From assembly GCA_033398695.1 (NCBI GenBank), contig CM065804.1, positions 122,693,501 through 122,757,500 on the forward strand: a stretch of 64,000 nt of DNA, read 5' to 3'. This document shows, one piece after another, positions 11,726-22,700 of the stretch; within the stretch, counting starts at the first letter, position 1, and every line of letters begins with the position of its first letter. The position numbers were made by a program, and so were the translations under genes. Source of the DNA: Orobanche coerulescens (Eukaryota; Streptophyta; Magnoliopsida; Lamiales; Orobanchaceae). The notes under the pieces were generated by a model. The model made no database searches, was not told where the DNA came from, and saw nothing but the letters and a program-made list of their open reading frames with translations.

Positions 11726-12931
11726 GTGATTCACGAGGATGGACTGATATGCTTTAAAAATCGAGTATGTGTACCAGCAGACGAAGAGTTGAGGAATACT
11801 ATTCTGAAGGAGGCTCATGCTACCCCGTATTCCATACACCCGGGATCAAATAAAATGTATAAGGATTTGAAGCCGTATTATTGGTGGGGTAACATGAAAC
11901 AGGAGGTTGCCGAATTCGTTTCGAAGTGTTTGACCTGTCAGCAAGTCAAGATTGAGCATCAGCGACCAGCTGGCATGATGAAACCGCTCTCGATTCCCAA
12001 GTGGAAGTGGGAAGACATATCGATGGATTTTATTACTAGCTTGCCGACGAACCGTCGAGGCATGAATACGATTTGGGTGATTGTGGATCGACTGACTAAA
12101 TCGGCCCATTTCTTGGAGATTAAGGATACGTGGGGCCCTGAGAGATTAGCCCAGTTGTTCATCAAAGAGATTGTGAGACTGCATGGTACCCCTAAGAGTA
12201 TTGTATCAGATCGTGACGGACGGTTCGTGTCGCACTTCTGGAAGGCGGTTCATCGTGTGATGGGTACACAGTTGAATTTCAGTACGGCTTTTCATCCTCA
12301 GACCGATGGTCAGTCTGAGAGGAGTATTCAAACTCTGGAGGATATGTTGAGGGCTTGTGCTCTCGATTGGAAGTACGATTGGGAAGCCCAACTACCGTTA
12401 GTGGAATTCACAGATAATGACAGCTGGCACGCCTCGATCATGATGGCACCTTATGAGGCATTGTATGGTCGTCGTTGTAGGTCCCCTTTGTGTTGGGTTG
12501 ATTTATCTGAATATATTGGTACAGAGCCTGATATGTTATTAGCAGCCCGCGAGAAGATTACCCTGATCAAGAGTCGTCCTTTAACGGCCCAAAGCCGCCA
12601 GAAATCATATGCAGATAATCGTTGACGACCACTCGAGTTTGAAGTTGGTGATCATGTACTAGTCAAAGTATCTCCTACTCGAGGTGTTTTCCGATTTGGG
12701 AAGAGAGGCAAGTTGATCCCAAGGTATATTGGTCCGTTTGAGATCCTGGAGCGAGTAGGTGATCTAGCCTATCGTTTAGCATTACCACCAGCCTTGAGCC
12801 GGATTCACAACGTATTCCATGTATCTCAGTTGAGGAAGTATGTTGCTGACCCAAGCCACATTATTCAATTCGACGAGGTCGAAATAGCCGATGACCATTC
12901 GTATGAAGAGCGCCGTATGCGGATACTTTAG
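11726..12931 (+). pseudogene. Element B integrase with C-terminal tail
   Basis: This would insert the cDNA into the genome. It has an HHCC zinc domain (H-P-G-S..CLTCQQVK), then a DDE core with DFITSLP (first Asp), SDRDGRFVSHFW (second Asp) and FHPQTDGQSERSIQTLE (Glu). A 300-codon open stretch ends in a TGA at 12623, in place of an Arg of DNRRRPLEF. The same frame continues through FEILERVGDLAYRLALPP and RIHNVFHVSQLRKYV to 12931. Beyond it, to about 13075, a stop-broken chromodomain-like tail (HGVEEATWETED) can be read, which fits a chromovirus. Confidence 0.92.
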
Positions 12932-13088
12932 AGGAGAGTCAAACAGCTGAGGAACAAGGTGATTCCCGTATTAAAAATTTAGTGGTCGAGACATGGAGTC
13001 GAGGAAGCTACGTGGGAGACTGAGGATAGCATGCGAGAGAGATACCTCGAGATATTTACCCCTTAGTTTCGGGGACGAAACTCCTTTT

Positions 13089-13100
13089 AAGGGGGGAGAA
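13089..13100 (+). other. Element B polypurine tract with upstream hairpin
   Basis: AAGGGGGGAGAA directly abuts the 3' LTR. About 20 bp upstream the sequence TTTCGGGGACGAAAC forms a short stem (TTTCG/CGAAA). The same arrangement precedes the 3' LTRs of A, D and F. Confidence 0.85.
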
Positions 13101-16032
13101 TGTAAAACCCTCGCCTTTACTACTGTATTTTCTGATTTAAATCGAGAATTATCGCACCATATCTGTATTTATTGTAGCAAGTATATTGATGAATTATGTT
13201 AAGTTGAAATCCTGGTCATTCATACTATATTGTTGGGTGATATTGGGAGAATTCCATTTTTGCTTGTTACAGAACGTGACGTACGTTAGCCTACCTTCTT
13301 TACGTACGCTATGTACATAGCCTTATGTACGTAACATTCATATGTTAACGTACGTAATGTGGGGTATCCATCAGCAGCCCGCCTTTCGGCGGGTGGGACC
13401 GAACGTGGGTAGGTGGTCGGGAGTCGATCGAGATAGCCAAGTCAACGGCTATTACGTACGTAATAGTTATATATTTACGTACGTAACGACCTGTGTATTT
13501 CAAGACAGAAAAATCTGATAAATCGACTATGTACGTAATGTTCATGAGATACGTACGTAAGGGCTTTAACGTACGTTAACCCCTCTCTTTAACGTACGTA
13601 ATGCTGAGTTCAGGTTATAAAAATATGACTTGCCTTTCATTTTTCTACTCGACCCATTCAACTCTTCCTCTGAGAAAACGATTCCCCACCCTGCCAAATC
13701 GATTTCTATCCAGCACTTGGTTTGTGACTTGGAGATTTGGAGATTGAAGTGTGTTCTTGGAAGTGTTGGTGTTGTTCTTTATTTTGAGGTTGGTTTTTCT
13801 TTAACTCATATTAAATCTATGCTTATAATGATGTTAGTATATAAACACTTCACATAATGTTAGTTTAATCTAGTATAAACATGATAAATTATGTGAATCA
13901 TGCTCAAATTAAGTGAAGAACAACATTAGGGGTGTTAGTATTACTTGTTGATGCATGATAACTTCATAATATGATTGTGTTGATAAAGATAGATAAAACC
14001 TGATTAATAACATGATAATAGGAAGTTGATTTTAATCTTGACACCAAAAACATGTAAGTAATGGAATCCTTGATGACTAGAGGTGTGAAATACTACTCTT
14101 GTATTGAACATTCAATTATTCCTTGAAAGGTAACATGAAACCATATTGTTGGCCCTCTAAAATCGATACCTTCGTGATGAATCAATAAATCGATGTAATG
14201 AATTGTTTAAAGGATTATATTAATTCCCTGAAAATAATTATTATAAGATTGAGTGATGTTATGTTTAGAGTTCCGGACATCCAAACGATATAACTAGGTT
14301 TTTGATAACTTTTTCAAATTAAAACAATGGATTTCGATAGAATACAGTCGTAATCTTCATGTGTTCAAGTTAATCGATTTCGTTGATAACTTAAAGAGGT
14401 GTTAATCACTACAGTAATATGTTGATAATGTTCTTAGGATGATCGTAGCGATTATGGTGTTACTAATGCGGTAGAATGGGTAGCCGAACTCAATTACACT
14501 AATCCGTTTGTATTAGGAAGACGTATAATAAGATGACGTTCTTAGTTTGTTAAAAACTTAAACTTACGATTTCATTTCTAGACCGATTTAATGTAATCAT
14601 TGGTAAGTTAATGAAGAATGTAATTAAACACAAACTTATATCATAATCCGAAGTGCCGATGATTTGAAAAGATGTTTTCACAATGTTACATTGGTAATAT
14701 ATTTGACTTTAAATGCTTGACATTAATGCTAGAATATGTGAATGAACATAATAAACATGTTATATGATGATTCGTAATTGGAACATTAAAATGATCAATA
14801 GGATAATTGATCTATTCACGTAAATTTATGAATATTGTTTCCATGTAATGATACCGTTATCGTGCGAATGTGTTGTTGAATGAATTACATTTCATTCAAG
14901 GTTGCTTGTTCACGTGAGAATTGTTAGACGGGGATACCATTCGTTTGATCATTCAAAGAAGGATTATTCATCTACGGTTTTGAGGCAAGTTGTCTTGCTT
15001 GGTTATAATGATGGTTGAATTCTTGTGGTTATTATGCGTTCGTGTATATGATATGTTATGAGAATCTATGATTCATGATATGGTGATGTCCTTGATCGTG
15101 TTATCATTTGTGGTGGGATGGTATGCCCGAGTTTACCGTTCTTATTACCGTTTGTTCTGTTGAGCTTTGTTGACACTTTGGTGAGTCGTTCGATTTCTTG
15201 ATAAAGGTGTAATTCGTTGAGTTTCGTTGTCATGTTGCATCGTGACATTTCTAGAGTCATATCTGCGTGCCGATTGGTTATGTGTCGGATTTTTAGTCGG
15301 GCACTTGATGATCATGCGTGGATATTTCCGCATTTAGATCGTGCACACGAGACGTAGTTCGTGAGGCTAATTAAGTACATCGTCCCACGTATAATCTGGA
15401 TTCCGTATACGGGGTGGACATGTGCACGGACACATTTCCGGATTGGGCGTACTGTGACGTCCGTCTTAAGCCATATTATATGGTCGTTCGTATATTTGGA
15501 TATGTTCGACAGTTGGGACTGACTGTTTATACGCCTGTGGGGTATATTCAGTAGTCGGTTGTTTCTTTGAGATTCATATGTATATGAATTGTTTAATGTC
15601 ATGAGAATTATTATCATGTATAGCTGAACCTGTGGTTTGGGCGAAGTACTTGTATTTCAGGGCGAAGAAAGGGCAAGGCACAGGAAGAGCACGACGGTGA
15701 CGGAGGGTTTTGAAGGATGCTAATTCGGGGGGCCCGGGTCTTTTGATATTCGGTTATGTCTTATTGCGATTTTCATTTTTATTTTGTGTCGGATGAATGT
15801 ACTATAATTTGTAAGGTATTGCCCGTCGTCATATGCTTTGTACCGAATTTGGATCCTGTTTACGATTGCTCGTATTAAAGACATGTATAATTTATACTCC
15901 ACATCGGGGTTTTGATAAATATTGTGGTACGGTGCCACGTTGTCGGGTTGTAGGTGTATATCGTGATATCACCTAGTTGGTCCCAATAGGGGTCCACGGC
16001 ACTGTAATAGCCGCCGTTTACGGGCTGTTACA
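13101..16032 (+). repeat. Element B 3' LTR
   Basis: The 2932-bp LTR starts TGTAAAACCC, one change from the 5' copy, and ends CTGTTACA. It includes the palindrome array (13275-13603) and a block of about 220 bp at 15225-15450 that is absent from the 5' LTR. By eye the two LTRs are roughly 95% alike, so insertion is old but the element is still easily recognised. Confidence 0.92.
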
Positions 16033-16037
16033 TCGAG

Positions 16038-16910
16038 GGACACCGGGTTCAGTTTTTCGAGTTCAGCACCGAGCCTTCCGAGGCACGGACTTGAGCGCTG
16101 ATATCACGATCGACTCCGAGTAGTCCTCGAGGGGCGTGGTCCACCAGTTGTATGTTGAGTTATTTCCCTTGTTTTGTTGTTTCGAATTTCGGAGATTAAC
16201 TTCTTTTATTTGAAGTGGATCGGATTTTGAACTCTATACTTTTGACTCTGTCGAATCGTTAATGTTCGTTGATATTTTCTGAACTTGTCATGTCTTGTGA
16301 TTTTGTTGATCGAACGAGTTGTCGTATTATTTCAGAATAATCCATTTGTCGTTGTGACTTTCCAATTGCTATTCCATTTCCTATGGATCTTATGTGAATG
16401 TACATCTTGTTGTCTTCACTGGATCGTATATTGTCTCGAGTCGAGATGTGAAATTTGGGGTTGTTGTTTGAGTATTATTGTTCGTCGTGATTCGAATATG
16501 ATCGTTCGACCGATGTGTCTCGATCGTTGTGGTTCGATCGCTTGTTGTCCAGTCTTGTTGGTCTTGTATCGTAATTTTTGAATGTTTAGATTTCTTCGTA
16601 ATTTCCTTGAGCTCGGGTGATTAACTTTGTTTTCGATCTTCCAATCCTTTTGTGTAGAATTTCGTATTTGTTCAGCGATTAGATCGCATTTTGATTGACG
16701 TACTGTTCGGGCTGGTCAACCATATTGATTTTGTTCGTTGCGTTCTGTTATCTTTTCTGACGTAGCAACATGCATGGTAGCAGCCACGTGCTGCATGTGA
16801 TTCATTACAGGCTGTCGGCAACGGATAGCTTATGTCATCTGGAATTGTTTTGCATTGATCGTCCTATGTTTTAAGTTTCGGGGACGAAACTTCTTTTAAG
16901 GGGGGTAGAA
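16038..16910 (+). other. Element A post-gag spacer and polypurine tract
   Basis: This is all that remains of element A between the gag break and its 3' LTR. I see no protease, reverse transcriptase or integrase motif in any frame. The second half matches element D in inverted orientation (about 53940-54400), for instance TTTGTTCAGCGATT-like text and ATTTTGATTGA. The hairpin TTTCGGGGACGAAAC and polypurine tract AAGGGGGGTAGAA (16898-16910) close the region. Confidence 0.7.
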
Positions 16911-19577
16911 TGTAATACCCGAGATTTTTGTTTCGGATTCGTTGAGTTTTTGGGGTTTTATCGGATTGTTATTGTCCTCATCGTTGGAATTCTGTGCCAT
17001 GTTTGGGTGTGTCTTGTTGGGACATGTGTTTGGAGGCGTTTCGGATCACTGTGTGAGTTTTTGGGTTTTTGTGGTGTAGCGCACGCTAATGCTTGTGGCA
17101 TAGCGCACGCTACGGCGTTGTGGTTAGCGCACGCTACCGAATGTGTAGCGCACGCTAACTGGCAGTCCAGGGGCAGTCCAGGAGCTACTGGACTGGGACT
17201 GGGGCTTTGTTAGCGCATGCTAAGATCAATAGCTAGCGCACGCTATCGACTGCTTAGCGCACGCTAAACGTTATTCCTAGCGCACACTACTTGGTAGGTG
17301 CAGATCTATCCAGGTGCTACTGGACTGGTTTTGTGACCCATTAGCGCACGCTACGGCTTTTAGCTAGCGCGCGCTAACTGTGTTATAGGCGGATTCTCTG
17401 GAGCATTGACCCCGTTAGCGCACGCTAATGCAGGGTGTTTAGCGCTACTAATAATCGGCCCAAAGATAAATACCGACAAAGAACATTAAGTCTTCATTTC
17501 TCACTTTTCTTCATCCCTCCCGACGGGAGTGAGCTCCAGAGGCGATTTTGAGTGATCTTCTTCTTCTAGCTTCATTTTGGAACGGATTGGTAGATGTTTA
17601 ACAACATCTAATCATCTTCTTGATCTAAATCAAGCTATTCTCTTCTTAGAACCCTAGTTCTTGAATTTTGGGGGTTTGTGGGGTTTCGGCCGATTTGAAC
17701 CGATCTAGACCAGATATTTGTAAGATCTTCGTTGTATGCTCGAGATCCTTTGTTAATATTGAGGCTTTGTGGTATGAACTTCGTAAATCCTTAGGTTCGT
17801 CGATTATGTTAGTATGAGCCTTGGAGATGTTCAGCGAAATGCTCCAATGGGTAGAAATTAGGATGATTCCTATATTTTTGAAGTATTGTTGATTCATGGT
17901 GGTACTATTTTCGTAGTATTCGTGGGCTGTCGAAGTCTTTGTCATTTTTGGAAGTTCGAAGGCTACCCGATTGTGCCCCTTCGTCATTTCATCGCTCGTG
18001 GTGTCGAGGCAAGTATCTTGTCCATACGTTTCATGTTTCGTAGGCGTAATTATTGATAAATGATTTTTTGCGAAACACAATGTTTAATGAACGTAAAAAG
18101 TGATCGGTATGTTCTCGATAAATGTTGTCTTTCAACGATAATTCGTGTACTTCGTGAATATATGTGTTTTTGGGATATGTGTGTTGGTTTTGTATGTTGA
18201 AAGATGCTATGATCACTTCGAGCGAGTTTAATAGACCGTAATCCTTTGCCGAGGATTACGTATTGTTATGTGTACTTGTTCGGTAAGAACGTATTGTGTG
18301 TGATATTAGTTGTTACTCCTTTGAAAGGAGATTGTGATGTTTAAGTGTTGCTTGGCTTGATGTTCTGCTCATTGTTATGTGATCGTTGAAAGTGATGTGC
18401 CTCCGGGTAGGATTCTTGAATCTCCGGGATCCATACTTGCTAGTATGGGTCGGGCCGCGTGACCGTAGGGTTATCCAATCTGGGTATGTCTTGCGGGGAC
18501 TCCGAGGTTCGGGGCTTGCTAGCCCGATGCCGGGATAACTTGTGGGGGTTATCATCAGGTATGTCTTGCGGGGACTCCGAGGTTCGTGGCTTATTAGCGC
18601 GATGCCGGGATAACTTATGGTTGTGGTTTGGAATGGTTCCGTGACTGTTGTCACGAGGACATGTGATTTGGTATGGTTTCCTATTGGGTTATTCACTCGG
18701 GTATGTTCTACGGGAGCATCTAAGGTTCGTGGCTTGTTAGCACGGGACGCGAATAATCCTTAGGAACATGTGTTATGTGATTCGGGTCGTGGACCCTGTG
18801 TTCTGTGATTTGGGTCGTGGACCCTGTGGCTTATGATTTGGGTCTTGGACCCCGTGTGTTGCGAATTGGGTTGTGAACCCGCGTTTTACTGTTGGAATCG
18901 TATTTTAGAAAGATGATTTTGGGCCATGTCCCCAAGTGTTTTCGAAAGACTTGAGAATTCCTTAATTCCAAGTGTTTTCAAACACTCGAGATGGTAAAAT
19001 ATTTTGTATGAGATACATGGTTCTATTCCTACCTTTTATAAATCAAACTGTTTTGATTAAGTGAATTATCTCGGGAAATATATTCAAGATTATTATAATC
19101 TTGAAGCACGTGTATGGCTTGTACTTCTATTTTATACTTGCACTAGCAAAACAGTGGAGTTTTGCTAACCCCCGAGTATTCGGGGGTGGATGTCTGTATT
19201 ACGTACAGGTACTTGCAGGTTGCTGGGGAGCGAACCACAGGATCGGTACGAAGGGTGATGGAAGACGATGATACTAATCACATAAAGACCAATCGTAGAG
19301 TATGTTGGATAGTCTTGTTGGTTATTTCTCCGATGTGTTGTTACCCCGATTTATGGGAGCGTTATTGTATTCCATCCCCTGCGTGGGTATGACTTTTGGG
19401 AAAGAATCCTGTATGTAATGTTCTGTGTGTTGTGATAAAAGACCAAATCGGTCTAATGGTCCTTTACGTAGCCATGTCGGCATGTGAAGTGATGCATTGT
19501 TTTGTATTAGCCTGGTAGATCCTCTTGGAGAGGGTCTGTGGCGCTGTAATATTCCCGAGTGGTTTGGGGGTGTTACA
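16911..19577 (+). repeat. Element A 3' LTR
   Basis: This 2667-bp copy of 108-2729 has the same termini. Its palindrome array is at 17077-17455. A 45-bp block at about 18047-18091 is absent from the 5' LTR. Around the TATA box the two LTRs differ more than elsewhere (17450-17490 against 640-680). Confidence 0.9.
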
Positions 19578-19582
19578 ATTGG

Positions 19583-19735
19583 CTCGAGCGGCATGGTGCA
19601 ATCATGAACTACCGCACGAGGATCATCACCATGCTAGCTGAGGACGGCACCGATCACTCTTTCGCGGGGCGAAAGAGAAACCAGAAGTTCGTGATTAACG
19701 CCTTGAAGGTAATGAGGCTCCAGCGGAAGGGGTGT
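19583..19735 (+). pseudogene. Element C, gypsy pol fragment 2
   Basis: This fragment continues fragment 1 after the ATTGG duplication. It reads LERHGAIMNYRTRII then NQKFVINALKVMRLQRKGC, the protease-to-reverse-transcriptase linker of plant gypsy elements. It is cut at 19735 by a solo LTR; the flanking GGTGT (19731-19735) recurs at 21662-21666. Confidence 0.8.
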
Positions 19736-21661
19736 TGTAACATCCCTAATCCGCTCAGTGATATTTCACGCCCTAGAACCTTTCCTCAAGGATCTACCAG
19801 GCTGGTAACAACAAACGAACAACTCGACGATGCCTAGGATCGGGACGAAGCCACAAATCCCACCCGAGGCCTCGAAGGACCCTCCCGAGCTGGCTAGCCA
19901 AACAAATCACAACATCTCACGGTTGGATCAATCACTTGTTGCATCCTGGCCACATTATCGCATTCCATGTGCCACCGTAGTTTAACTTTGGCGCCCACGG
20001 TTGGATCAATCACTTGTTATATCCTGGCCACATGATCACATGCCATGTGCCACTGTAGTTTTTCTTAGGCTCTCACGGTTGGATCAATCGCTTGTTGCAT
20101 CCTGGCCACATGATCACATGCGATGTGCCACCGTGGGCCCCACCCACATGGCCACATTATCGCATTCCATGTGCCACCGTAGTTTAACTTTGGCGCCCAC
20201 GGTTGGATCAATCACTTGTTGCATCCTGGCCACATGATCACATGCCATGTGCCACTGTAGTTTTTCTTAGGCTCTCACGGTTGGATCAATCGCTTGTTGC
20301 ATCCTGGCCACATGATCACATGCCATGTGCCACCGTGGGCCCCACCCATATCTACACAATCACATATATAGCACAATACAACAAAGATATCCAAACAATT
20401 TACTCAGAGGCATCAAACACTTAGCAAAACACCACGTCAAACCACAGTGCACCGAAATAAAGCCATATACGAACACACGTATTACCAAGCATAACATCAA
20501 CACCAAACATATCCAAAGGATTCACGTAGTCACTTACAACTCACAAAATTCACAAAACACACGCGTTTTGAAAGTGAGCCTTTAAAAGGCTAACTGAGTC
20601 TTTGAAAGTTAAAAACAAACGATCAAATAAACACATGGAGATGATCACTAATTATCATATCCACAAAACAAGAATTTTATGGACAACGTACTTGCCTCGA
20701 AATCGGCACGCAAGTATTCCGACGAACACCGCTCAACCGGGAAGCTTCGGAAAGCCCGATGTTATCGAAAAGGAAGACGACGACGAACGGAAGGGTTCAA
20801 CACGGTTTCTTCGCAAGAAACTCGACCCTAACATCATATAATTAATAAATCAATGATCATACGAGGAAGAATAATCGTAGAACATCCGAAAACTCCTCTA
20901 TGACATTCTACCGGACACCTTCAAGGCGTCGATCAAGAACTCGGCCAAAACAACGAATCGATACGATCCAACCATGGAATAACAAGGAAAATGATATAAT
21001 ACATCTAAATAATCATCAATCTATCACAATCCTAAGTTAAATCGGATAAAACGGATGAAAACAACCAAAACACCCAAATTCCCCAAAACTAGATTTCCAG
21101 AAAATCTGACCTAATTCGCTCGATCAAGGGATGTTATAGGATGGATGATTGATGATATGAACTCCAACTCCGACGGCCCGAACAACCCCGAAACCCGAAC
21201 CTGAATACGAATCGAAGATACGGTTACGAAGTACTCGCAAAGAGGAATTCGAGCACTAAGATAACACACGATTCCGACCACCCGAAGGCTCGAAATTCGA
21301 CAATGGAAAGTAATTACCCCAAACTTTGGGAAATTACGAAAATGCCCCAAAACATCTGAAATACACGATACACGATCGAAACACCAAGACGAAGCTCGCA
21401 ACATGAATAATAACATTAAATGAACTTACGAGAAACTCGAAACAATAGTTTTGGATGAGATTCGCAAGAATCAAACTCAAGTGCGGAAAAACCGCTTAAG
21501 AACACGGAACTCAACAAAACGATTCCGAAACAAACTTGGATCACATTTAGTGCAGAATTAAATACTCTCGGAATTCACGAAACGATCACGAGCGAGTCGT
21601 CAAAACGGGCTCCCGCCGAAAAAAAAGAAAATTACCGAAGTCCGAAATTGCGGCAATTACA
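19736..21661 (-). repeat. Solo LTR of the A/D family (minus orientation)
   Basis: The sequence runs from TGTAACATCC to GGCAATTACA, the reverse complement of an LTR starting TGTAATTGCC, and is flanked by GGTGT. There is no internal region, so it is a solo LTR left by recombination between LTRs. It aligns with the element D LTR (for example TTCGCTCGATCAAGGGATG against 52758-52776) but lacks the palindrome array and promoter part. It holds a 78-bp minisatellite at 19918-20345. Confidence 0.88.
19918..20345. repeat. 78-bp minisatellite within the solo LTR
   Basis: About five units start with CACGGTTGGATCAATC (at about 19918, 19997, 20075, 20199 and 20277). Each contains CATCCTGGCCACATGATCAC and ends CATGTGCCACCGT. 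A segment of about 200 bp is duplicated as a higher-order block. Confidence 0.85.
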
Positions 21662-21666
21662 GGTGT

Positions 21667-22370
21667 ACTATTGGTGCTATGCCTTGAGGGCGGGGGATGG
21701 TGGGGTTGAGTTTTCATCGATTCCAGTCGTTAGTGAGTTTCCTGATGTCTTCCCTGATGAGTTACCGAGGTTGCCACCAGATCGTGAGGTTGAGTTCGCT
21801 ATCGAGTTACAGCCGGGTGCGGCTTCGATTTCGAAGGCGCCGTATCGCATGGCACCTTCAGAGATGGCCGAGTTGAAGAAGCAGTTGAGTGAGCTTCTTG
21901 AGTCAGGGTATATTCGACCGAGCACTTCACCTTGGGGCACACCGGTTCCGTTTGTGTGGAAGAAGGATGATTCATTACGTTTATGTATCGAATACTGCGA
22001 GCTAAACAAAGTGACCATCAAGAACAAGTATCCCTTACCGAGAATTGATGACTTGTTCGATCAGTTGCATGGAGTTGTGGTATTCTCGAAGATTGACTTG
22101 AGATCGGGGTACTATCAGCTTCGGGTGAAGGAGTCCGATGTCCCGAAAACCGCTTTTCGGACGAGATATGGACATTATGCAGTTGATGAACAAGGTCTTA
22201 TGGGTTGACTAATGCGTCGGTGGTGTTCATGCAGTTGATGAACAAGGTCTTTATCGAGTATTTAGATAAGTGTGTCGTCGTCTTCGTTGACGATATCCTT
22301 ATCTATTCGAGTAATGAGCAGGATCATACGCATCACCTATGGGTAGTGTTAGACATTTTGAGATAAGAAC
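21667..22370 (+). pseudogene. Element C, gypsy pol fragment 3 (reverse transcriptase)
   Basis: This reverse transcriptase region has [58 protein letters not shown], and later [13 protein letters not shown], the catalytic box, near 22270-22310. Between the GHY and LTNA positions the expected EFVVMPFG codons are replaced by a 22-bp stretch. That stretch is identical to sequence found 50 bp downstream (22178-22199 against 22229-22251), so the MPFG motif is lost and the frame ends at 22206. The homology stops near 22370. It is the oldest host layer of the left nest. Confidence 0.88.
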
Positions 22371-22399
22371 GACTCTCGAAGATATGGACATTATGCACG

Positions 22400-22700
22400 C
22401 GAACGACTCTCTGGTTATATATACCAAAGAGTTGACCCAAATTCTCACTTTTTCTCATTTCTTCTCCTCCCCCGCGGCTTAGTGATTCCTCAGGCGATTT
22501 CTGGATGATTATTTCCTCCGACCACTTCAGATATCATTTACCTTGAGCTCTTGGTGTAGATTAACAACATCTACTTGTGTTCTTCATCCTAAATCCAAGG
22601 TAATCTCCTAGAACCCAATTTTTGGGAAATTTGGGTTTTTGGGGTTTTTGTCCGATTCGTTCCGTATTGTTGATTAATCCATGATAGGTATGATTAATCT
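22400..22700 (+). repeat. LTR fragment of the A/D family
   Basis: This is a promoter-to-leader scrap with a TATATATA-containing stretch at about 22417, a pyrimidine-rich leader, and text such as CAAGGTAATCTCCTAGAACCC. It matches the reverse complement of the element D LTR at about 52640-52920. It is bounded by no recognisable termini. Confidence 0.65.

Larger units (their letters stand above)
5262..16032 (+). mobile_element. Element B: Tekay-like Ty3/gypsy retrotransposon
   Basis: This is a full-length, decayed element with LTRs 5262-7966 and 13101-16032, TSD TCGAG (5257-5261 and 16033-16037), a primer site at 7972 and a polypurine tract at 13089-13100. Internal order is gag, protease, reverse transcriptase, RNase H, integrase and a chromodomain-like tail, which is the gypsy order. 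The integrase and tail wording (CQQVKIEHQRPAG, HNVFHVSQLRKYV) is typical of the plant Tekay/Del chromovirus lineage. Several in-frame stops and at least two frameshifts make it non-functional. It is younger than element A, in which it sits. Confidence 0.93.
108..19577 (+). mobile_element. Element A: gag-only LTR retrotransposon with element B nested inside
   Basis: This is a complete element bounded by two long LTRs (108-2729 and 16911-19577), both starting TGTAATACCC and ending GGTGTTACA, with 5-bp duplication ATTGG on each side. It has a primer-binding site, a gag gene and a polypurine tract. Once element B (5262-16032) is removed, only about 0.87 kb lies between the gag interruption and the 3' LTR, so there is no room for protease, reverse transcriptase or integrase. 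It therefore resembles the non-autonomous class with LTRs and gag only (TR-GAG), presumably mobilised by a relative. The two LTRs look alike by eye, apart from a 45-bp indel near 18047-18091 and scattered changes. Confidence 0.9.

Noticed and set aside
16285..16581. 98-codon open frame after the element B insertion, as a remnant of element A pol
   Set aside because: Cys/Val/Leu-rich with no protease, polymerase or integrase motif; the stretch matches non-coding element D.
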